Of a stretch of 64,000 nt of DNA, positions 58,500-64,000 are shown in pieces (position 1 is the stretch's first letter; every line of letters starts with the position of its first letter). The translations under genes and the position numbers were made by a program. Below the pieces are notes generated by a model. It was given only the letters and a program-made list of their open reading frames with translations, ran no database searches and had not been told where the DNA came from. Where the stretch lies: the NCBI GenBank assembly GCA_963851385.1, contig CAWKPE010000033.1, forward strand, positions 136,515-200,514. The letters are read 5' to 3'. This DNA comes from CAWEFA01 sp963851385 (GTDB lineage Bacteria > Bacteroidota > Bacteroidia > Bacteroidales > DTGW01).

Positions 58500-59222
58500 T
58501 CAAAAAAGATTTATTAAATTCATTTTTTGTATTTTACCTGCACCTGATATGCTTTGTTTAACTTCAGGATTTCCAATATAATCTACTTTTCCAGCTCCAG
58601 AGATATTCACTTCAAGTTCCTTATTTACATTTACTTTAGCTCTTCCAAAACCTGAAATGTCTATTTTGCATTTTTGCGTTTTAAAATTATGCGCATCAAG
58701 ATTGCCAGCTCCTGTAATACTAACATCTAAATTATTGGCCTTACCACTAAAATTCAAATCTGCACCTCCACTGACAATCGCATTAAGATTATTCAATATC
58801 ATGTTCATTTCAATTCTACCTGCTCCTGAAATATTTATACTTAAATCCTTAAAAATTAATCCACTGTCGCAAGATAGCTCTGTAGCACCCGAAAAATTTA
58901 TTGAATTAAGATCAGGACAAGTAATTATAAGCTTTAATTCCTTTGATCTGATAATAGTTTTAATATTATATATACTAAGAATGCTGTCTAATAAATCTGT
59001 TTTAATAACGTTCATAAGATTTGAATCTGCTTCAATAATAACCGACCCAATATCTCCGTGTTTTAAAAATACATCATATGCTCCTTTAATATTGACGGCT
59101 TTAAAACCATTTATATTTCGTTGTTGGAAAATGACTTTACCATTTCCACCAATAGTTTTCTTCCCGCATGCTGGAACAAGCACCAATAAACATGTTGAAA
59201 TAATCATTAATCGCAGATTCAT
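58500..59222 (-). CDS. DUF2807 lipoprotein (GIN domain)
   Basis: A 240-residue lipoprotein. Seen: lipobox VPAC (Cys about residue 19), the family opening RNINGFKAVNIKGAYDVFLKH, and a beta-solenoid body with regularly spaced ISGAG steps (NISGAGRIEM, SITGAGNLDA, NISGAGKVDY, SISGAGKIQK). Family knowledge: a right-handed parallel beta-helix; called an auto-transporter adhesin head but its function is unproven. Single gene between oligopeptidase B and the nuclease. Confidence 0.88.
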   Translation of the reverse strand: MNLRLMIISTCLLVLVPACGKKTIGGNGKVIFQQRNINGFKAVNIKGAYDVFLKHGDIGSVIIEADSNLMNVIKTDLLDSILSIYNIKTIIRSKELKLIITCPDLNSINFSGATELSCDSGLIFKDLSINISGAGRIEMNMILNNLNAIVSGGADLNFSGKANNLDVSITGAGNLDAHNFKTQKCKIDISGFGRAKVNVNKELEVNISGAGKVDYIGNPEVKQSISGAGKIQKMNLINLF

Positions 59223-59541
59223 AATCGTTTTTTTTGTAAAAATAGTAATTATAAAATCTGAATAAAACGATAATATTAAATTAATCTATTTGTGGAATAA
59301 GATAATAGCAATAAAGTACTTATAAAATAAATGTCATACCACAAGAATCTTATAAAAAAGAAAAAGTTAAGATATTAAGTAATAAAATTAGCCGTTGATT
59401 AATAAATTTAATCAATATTACTTCTTACTATAAAAAAGTTTAAAGTTATTGCTATATTAGATCATAGAACCAGATAAATAATCATTTAGCTATTTTACTT
59501 GTAAGTTTTTTTGATGACTAAAATTAAATACATTTTATTTT
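59223..59541. other. Divergent intergenic region
   Basis: 319 AT-rich bases between the DUF2807 and nuclease genes, which point away from each other. I see no gene, hairpin or clear promoter pair. Confidence 0.5.
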
Positions 59542-60942
59542 ATGAAAATTAAATTTCTGGGTGCAGCACGAGAAGTAACGGGTAGTAAGCATCTCATTAC
59601 AACAAATTATGGTAAAAATATTTTATTGGATTGTGGAGTTTATCAAGGAAAAGGACTTGAAACCGATAAACTAAATCGCAACCTGACATTTAATCCGACT
59701 ACTATTGACCATATTATTCTGACCCATGCACACATTGATCATTCAGGATTAATTCCATATCTCTATAAATTAGGTTTCATTGGTTCTGTCGTGTGTACAA
59801 GTGCGACCCGTGACTTATGTGCGATAATGCTTGCTGATGCTGGCCAAATTCATGAACATGATACTTACACATTTAATAAAAAACTTGCATTAAAAGGCTT
59901 ACCGCCCACTGAACCCTTATATACAAAAGCAGATGCTGTAGCATGCATGCAGTTATTTATTGGCGTGCCTTACGATAGAAAATTCTTCATTGATGAAAGT
60001 ACAAAAGTTAAATTCACAAATACAGGCCATTTGCTTGGAAGTGGTGTTGCTAATTTAGAAATTACTGAAAATGGCAAAAAGTTTTCAATTGCATATACCG
60101 GAGACATAGGACGTCCTACAAACAGAATACTTAAACCTCCAGTAACTTTTCCACAAGCTGACATACTTATTGCGGAATCGACTTATGGAGATCGATTACA
60201 TTCTGAGCCAAAACAATCTGAAGAAGAACTTTTAAATATAGTCAAAGAAACATGTGTCTTGAAAAAAGGAAAACTGATTATTCCTTCATTCAGCGTTGGA
60301 CGTACACAGGAAATAGTTTATTCATTCAATAATTTTTTTAACCAAGGTAAATTGCCGAAAGTTGATATTTATGTAGATAGTCCCTTATCTGTTAATGCTA
60401 CCAACGTTTTCAGACTTCATCCAGAATGTTTTAATAGCGAAATCCTCCATGTAATGGAAACCGATCCCGATCCTTTTGGTTTTAACAGCCTTTATTATAT
60501 ACAGCGACAAGAAGATTCCAAAAGGTTGAACAATATTAAAAAGCCATGTGTAATTATATCAGCTTCTGGTATGATGGAAGCCGGCCGAATAAAACATCAT
60601 TTGGCAAATAATATTTCAAATCCTAAAAATACTATTTTGGCAGTTGGATATTGTGCGCCATCAACTCTTGGTGCCAAAATATTACGTGGCGACAAACAAG
60701 TTTCAATTCACGGAAACCATTATGAAGTAAAAGCTGAAATACGTCGCATCGAGTCTTACAGTGGTCATGGTGACTATAAAGAGATGATTAACTTCTTAAA
60801 ATGCCAGGATTTAAATAAAATTGAAAAAACTATTCTAGTTCATGGTGAATTTGAAACCCAACAAAAATATAAGAATTTTCTTGAAGTAGAAGGTTTTAAA
60901 AATATAATTATTCCTGCTCCTGGAGACGAAATATCTATATAA
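59542..60942 (+). CDS. Metallo-beta-lactamase / beta-CASP RNA nuclease
   Basis: A 466-residue cytosolic nuclease of the CPSF/Ysh1-like group. Seen: zinc motif HAHIDHSG, AYTGDIGRP with the bridging Asp, the beta-CASP part starting GRTQEIVYSF and SASGMMEAGRIKHHL, and the C-terminal RMMBL motifs SYSGHGDY and LVHGE. Family knowledge: endonuclease and sometimes 5' exonuclease on RNA. No RNA helicase or other degradosome gene is next to it. Single gene. Confidence 0.92.
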   Translation: MKIKFLGAAREVTGSKHLITTNYGKNILLDCGVYQGKGLETDKLNRNLTFNPTTIDHIILTHAHIDHSGLIPYLYKLGFIGSVVCTSATRDLCAIMLADAGQIHEHDTYTFNKKLALKGLPPTEPLYTKADAVACMQLFIGVPYDRKFFIDESTKVKFTNTGHLLGSGVANLEITENGKKFSIAYTGDIGRPTNRILKPPVTFPQADILIAESTYGDRLHSEPKQSEEELLNIVKETCVLKKGKLIIPSFSVGRTQEIVYSFNNFFNQGKLPKVDIYVDSPLSVNATNVFRLHPECFNSEILHVMETDPDPFGFNSLYYIQRQEDSKRLNNIKKPCVIISASGMMEAGRIKHHLANNISNPKNTILAVGYCAPSTLGAKILRGDKQVSIHGNHYEVKAEIRRIESYSGHGDYKEMINFLKCQDLNKIEKTILVHGEFETQQKYKNFLEVEGFKNIIIPAPGDEISI

Positions 60943-61266
60943 AGAATTGAAATTTCAAAGACAAAATATGAAAACTTACTTTAACGTGAGTTCGACATAA
61001 AAGTAAAAATATAATATATTTATTGATAGCTATAAAACAAAAAGCGACTTTGTGTTTTCTTTGAGTCTTAGAGTCTTTGTTGCATTTTTATTGAAATATT
61101 TTTGCCACAAAGGCACTAAATCACTAAGATTCTCTAAAAATAAAATATAACTATTTGTAGCGCAATAAATCTTATATCGGACTCACGTTACTTTAATAAA
61201 TAAATGATTACAAATCAAAAACCCTGGTTTTTCAGCCAGGGTCTTTATTTATATGTCCTTTTAATT
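60943..61266. repeat. Intergenic region with imperfect palindromic repeat
   Basis: An outer inverted pair of 14 bases with one mismatch (60982-60995 and 61177-61190, core AACGTGAG) encloses a second, imperfect inverted pair (61066-61084 and 61103-61129, the TTGCCACAAAGG / CCTTTGTGGCAA type). The plan recalls the nested palindrome at 50800-50926. No gene. Confidence 0.6.
61221..61252. terminator. Bidirectional terminator
   Basis: ACCCTGG (61221-61227) pairs with CCAGGGT (61236-61242); TCTTTATTT follows on the plus strand and TTTTTG on the minus strand. It lies just after the stop of the CHU_C gene on the minus strand. Confidence 0.75.
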
Positions 61267-62262
61267 TTATCTGATTATTGTAACGGTACCATTTTGGGTT
61301 GATTTGCCATTTCCATAAAAATCAATCACGTAAAAATAGGTATCCATAGGTAAAGGACCACTGCTATTAGTTCCATTCCACCCTCTACCTGGATAACCTG
61401 GTGAAGAACGATAAACCAACCTGCCCCAACGATCATATACTTGTACTACTACTTTAGGATAATTATCTGATAAACCTTTTATTACCCAGGTATTATTTTT
61501 ATGACCAGGAGTGAATGCATTTGGTATGCCTTCAAATTTACAACGCAAGATATTAATAGTATCGCTTGTTTTACATAAATTATTATAAGATACTTCCACT
61601 TTTATTGTCTTTACTCCCCTTCCAATAGTAATTGTTTGACTACTTGAATAAAAAGTATCATTTATTGTCCAATAATAAGTTGCTCCCGGATTGCCTGCAT
61701 CAAGCGTCGTATCATTATCATCGCATACGCGGGTATCTTTACCTAAATTAACTTTTGGCATAGGATATTCCGTAACTTTAATAGTATCGCTTGCCGAACA
61801 ATTCTCCTTACTTGTGATTCTTGCCCAAACAGTTTCAGTAGTATCCGGAGTATAAGAATTTAAATGGCTCCCGTTAAACCATAATATTGTTCCAGAATCG
61901 GGTATAGTTGGTTCCAAAGGCGGTGGAAGATAGCCTTTACAAAAATGTATATCCGGTCCAAGATCTACGACAGGTGATTGTTTGACCTTTACAATTAAAT
62001 TTTTAGAAGCAGTGCATCCATCATAATTGCCAAATACTGTTAATGTGTCAGTTCCTGACTTTTTCCAAACAACCCAGATAGTATCATTTAGTGTATTTGA
62101 ACGTAAAACAATGCCATTTTTGGGAACATGCCAGGTAAACTTCATGCCATCAGAACCGCTAATAGTATAGCGCCTTGCCTCGTCACTGGAGCATACTTCC
62201 TGCTGTGCTTTTAAGTAAAAAGTGTTAAGAATTAATAATAATATGACAATTACCCGGTTCAA
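61267..62262 (-). CDS. Short T9SS type B (CHU_C) surface protein, second cassette
   Basis: A 331-residue secreted protein, paralog of 46420-47463. Seen: signal ending LKAQ, Ig-like units with paired Cys (SSDEA, CTASKNL, CSASDTIKV, CKTSDTINI), then the CHU_C domain (GIPNAFTPG, VVQVYDRWGRLVY, GRGWNGTNSSG, YFYVIDFYG, TQNGTVTIIR). The order of units and total length match the paralog, but sequence outside the CHU_C domain has drifted. It is last in a minus-strand group following two Ig-like secreted proteins. No PorP/SprF is inside the window in this cassette; in the first one it follows the CHU_C gene. Confidence 0.88.
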   Translation of the reverse strand: MNRVIVILLLILNTFYLKAQQEVCSSDEARRYTISGSDGMKFTWHVPKNGIVLRSNTLNDTIWVVWKKSGTDTLTVFGNYDGCTASKNLIVKVKQSPVVDLGPDIHFCKGYLPPPLEPTIPDSGTILWFNGSHLNSYTPDTTETVWARITSKENCSASDTIKVTEYPMPKVNLGKDTRVCDDNDTTLDAGNPGATYYWTINDTFYSSSQTITIGRGVKTIKVEVSYNNLCKTSDTINILRCKFEGIPNAFTPGHKNNTWVIKGLSDNYPKVVVQVYDRWGRLVYRSSPGYPGRGWNGTNSSGPLPMDTYFYVIDFYGNGKSTQNGTVTIIR

Positions 62263-62354
62263 TTTTCGTTAAGATTCGCTTGTTTTACTTTAAAATTCTA
62301 TTCTTTACTTTATATCTAAATTTAAAATGTTACATTCTAAATAATACTATGCAT

Positions 62355-63038
62355 TTAATAACCAATATCATAAATTTTGGGTACTGGTTTAATTGTAATG
62401 GTTAATAATGGTGCATCAACATCATCGTAAATTTGAGTAACGCTACCTGCAACAATTCTAGTTATTCTTACATAATGATAAACATTAGCTGAGCTTGAAG
62501 TATTATTCCAACCCTTATTGAAAGTTAATAATGCAGGTGACAATGTATTAAAACTTCCTGCTTCAGTTGTCGTATCATTATCTATTTTGTAAGTAACGGT
62601 GTAAGAACCTGAATATCCTGCTATATCAATTAATCCATTTACAACAACACTTCCGCCAGAATCTACAGGACATTGAGGTGCAGGATTTGCATCCCAAGTC
62701 ACTTTTACAGGAAGTGAAGGAACATTGTCATAAAGCTTAATCATTAAAGATTTTGGATCTCCATTACAACCATCTAAACCAGCAGGAAATATTGTTAAAG
62801 TATAAAGACTATCGGTATTACCTGTCCACTTCACCGTTAGAGTTGTAGTATCGCTAGAAATAAAACCTGAAATGGCAGGTGATACAGTCCAAGTATAGTT
62901 AGCCGGAACTGCATTCAACTTTTCAATATTAAAAGTCATAGTAGTATCCTTCTTAACATACACCTGGGCATGCAAAGTCAAACTGCTTGCTAAAGCAATT
63001 AAAAAAGTGATCCAAAATATTTTAAGAAAAGCTTTCAT
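62355..63038 (-). CDS. Secreted Ig-like protein, second cassette, member 2
   Basis: A 227-residue protein with a signal peptide ending LHAQ. Seen: an Ig/PKD-like unit (YTWTVSPAISGF, LTVKWTGNTDSLYTLTIFPAG), Cys pair (GCNG, CPVD), and the end YVRITRIVAGSVTQI then LTITIKPVPKIYDIGY, comparable to the terminal PxP-to-GW pattern of 45148-46140. No T9SS sorting domain. It is 92 bases before the CHU_C gene in the reading direction. Confidence 0.7.
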   Translation of the reverse strand: MKAFLKIFWITFLIALASSLTLHAQVYVKKDTTMTFNIEKLNAVPANYTWTVSPAISGFISSDTTTLTVKWTGNTDSLYTLTIFPAGLDGCNGDPKSLMIKLYDNVPSLPVKVTWDANPAPQCPVDSGGSVVVNGLIDIAGYSGSYTVTYKIDNDTTTEAGSFNTLSPALLTFNKGWNNTSSSANVYHYVRITRIVAGSVTQIYDDVDAPLLTITIKPVPKIYDIGY

Positions 63039-63069
63039 GCTTTTACTTTCAAATTCTATTTTTATTTAA

Positions 63070-63093
63070 CCTGCCAGTTTTAAACCTGGCAGG
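63070..63093 (-). other. GC-rich hairpin without T run
   Basis: CCTGCCAG (63070-63077) pairs with CTGGCAGG (63086-63093), loop of 8. It follows the stop of the 63112 gene on the minus strand, a place like that of the hairpin at 46160-46228, and has no T run. Confidence 0.55.
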
Positions 63094-63111
63094 CAATTAT
63101 TTCAATTCAAA

Positions 63112-63834
63112 TTAGAATGAAAAATTTCCAAGTGCTGGAGCAGCATTTATAGTTACAGCTTGATTTACTCCAGTTTGTGGTGAATTCCTTGTTTCGCCAC
63201 CAGATGTTGTACCATTGACTGAAATAACACGTATGGCTTGAATACCTGCTGTTGCAGTTGAAAAAGCTGCCATGTTAATAGTTCCTGTTGTAGGTGCAGC
63301 AGCACCAACAGCAACTATTGTGGAAGCTTCTCCCGGTAAATCTTGAACACCATTATTATTGGCATCAACATAATATGTAAAACTGTTAATCGTACTACCA
63401 GCCGGTCCTGCAATATTAACTGTAATATTTGATGCTGTACTATTTTGACAAACTGACTGAGTTGCAATGGGGATTGTTGCTGTAAAAGTAGGAACTGACA
63501 CTCGTACAATCAGATTAGAGGCTGTACTAGCACAAGATCCTGCAACCGAAGTTGCATCAACGCTTACAGTTGCCTGTTGACCATTTGATGCTATTCCACT
63601 AATCGTTAATGTTTGCGATGATGTTGTAGCATTCAATGTTGATAAAGGAAAAGCATTTGTCAAAATGTTATTTGGATCACTAGGTTTTGTCCAACTGAAA
63701 TTTGAAGTAATAGCGTTTGTTACGCCTATACTTACCGGATAAGATTGACCAGCAGAAACTTCAAGAACAGGTGCTTGAGCAAATAAACCCGCACTAAAAA
63801 ATCCTGCACATACTGTAAAAATTAACTTTTTCAT
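63112..63834 (-). CDS. Secreted low-complexity Ig-like protein, second cassette, member 1
   Basis: A 240-residue protein, Thr/Ala/Ser-rich with very few charged residues. Seen: signal peptide ending LFAQ, a beta-rich body (VSAGQSYPVSIGVTNAITS; QTLTISGIASNGQQATVSV; NSFTYYVDANNNGVQDLPGE), two isolated Cys (GSCAS, SVCQN) and the end ITINAAPALGNFSF. The composition suits a secreted surface subunit. No sorting domain is seen. It is followed by the hairpin at 63070-63093 and the next cassette gene. Confidence 0.68.
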   Translation of the reverse strand: MKKLIFTVCAGFFSAGLFAQAPVLEVSAGQSYPVSIGVTNAITSNFSWTKPSDPNNILTNAFPLSTLNATTSSQTLTISGIASNGQQATVSVDATSVAGSCASTASNLIVRVSVPTFTATIPIATQSVCQNSTASNITVNIAGPAGSTINSFTYYVDANNNGVQDLPGEASTIVAVGAAAPTTGTINMAAFSTATAGIQAIRVISVNGTTSGGETRNSPQTGVNQAVTINAAPALGNFSF

Positions 63835-63900
63835 GATCTTAGAGTTTTATAGTTTATTAAATTTATTATGTTTTTAATTTTTAACATTATTTACTTTTTA

Positions 63901-64000
63901 TTATGGATTTGTAATGGGTGTGAGTGTTGGTAATGCCTCTACAATAATTTGTTTAGTATTTATAATTGAACCACAACCTCAACAGAGATAGCAAGATGAC
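63901..64000 (-). CDS. 3' end of a further cassette gene, cut by the window
   Basis: On the minus strand the text GSIINTKQIIVEALPTL and then PITNP ends in TAA at 63901-63903. It has the P-T-L-T-P ending seen in other cassette proteins. All three frames are interrupted within the last 30 bases of the window, so either the gene is broken there or this is edge noise. Confidence 0.35.

Noticed and set aside
1..64000. CRISPR arrays, rRNA, insertion sequences
   Set aside because: I saw no regularly spaced direct repeats, no rRNA text and no transposase gene in the window.

Overview
This AT-rich 64 kb window comes from a member of the Bacteroidota. The evidence is a Por_Secre_tail (type A) and two CHU_C (type B) type IX secretion (T9SS) C-terminal domains, a PorP/SprF protein, a TonB receptor paired with a DUF4249 lipoprotein, Spy-like, PorT-like and DUF2807 proteins, and several promoters of the Bacteroidota type (TTG, about 19-20 bases, TAnnTTTG). 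A three-gene [FeFe]-hydrogenase operon points to an anaerobic, fermentative life. I cannot assign a genus.

Layout. 0-5 kb: the 3' end of a xylose-type sugar-binding protein, then a GH31 and a GH27 glycosidase (sugar utilisation). 4.8-9.5 kb: a decayed region with a histidine-kinase 3' remnant, a two-component sensor broken by clustered frameshifts, and a broken small gene. 9.5-19.3 kb: an LTXXQ protein and an RND efflux operon (TolC-like, membrane-fusion protein, two tandem permeases with different proton-relay motifs). 19.6-23.1 kb: a frameshifted outer-membrane barrel, a small membrane protein, a frameshifted YajO-like reductase, an SDR with altered catalytic residues, and a tRNA 3' fragment. 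23.3-31.5 kb: a TonB receptor, a DUF4249 lipoprotein, an MG2-like protein and several orphan proteins. 31.8-37.4 kb: hydC-hydB-hydA, with HydB fused to a GltD/NfnB-like flavoprotein. 37.4-43.4 kb: a DUF362/T9SS protein, an S41 protease with a partner, and an FMN-binding lipoprotein. 44.1-48.6 kb: a surface-protein cassette (two Ig-like secreted proteins, a short CHU_C protein, PorP/SprF). 48.8-50.7 kb: YjbQ, an RRM protein and ArgF. 51.0-55.7 kb: a chemosensory cluster (MCP, sugar-binding lipoprotein, CheW, CheY). 56.2-60.9 kb: oligopeptidase B, DUF2807 and a beta-CASP nuclease. 61.3-64 kb: a second copy of the surface cassette layout on the minus strand.

How the parts may work together. The hydrogenase operon would reoxidise ferredoxin and NADH during sugar fermentation, fed by the glycosidases. 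The binding protein beside the chemoreceptor suggests sugar taxis or sensing, notable because no flagellar genes are visible. The duplicated cassette of small Ig-like proteins plus a short CHU_C protein is the best candidate for an undescribed surface structure. Broken genes cluster between 4.8 and 22 kb while neighbouring genes are intact, so either local gene decay or local sequence error is at work there.
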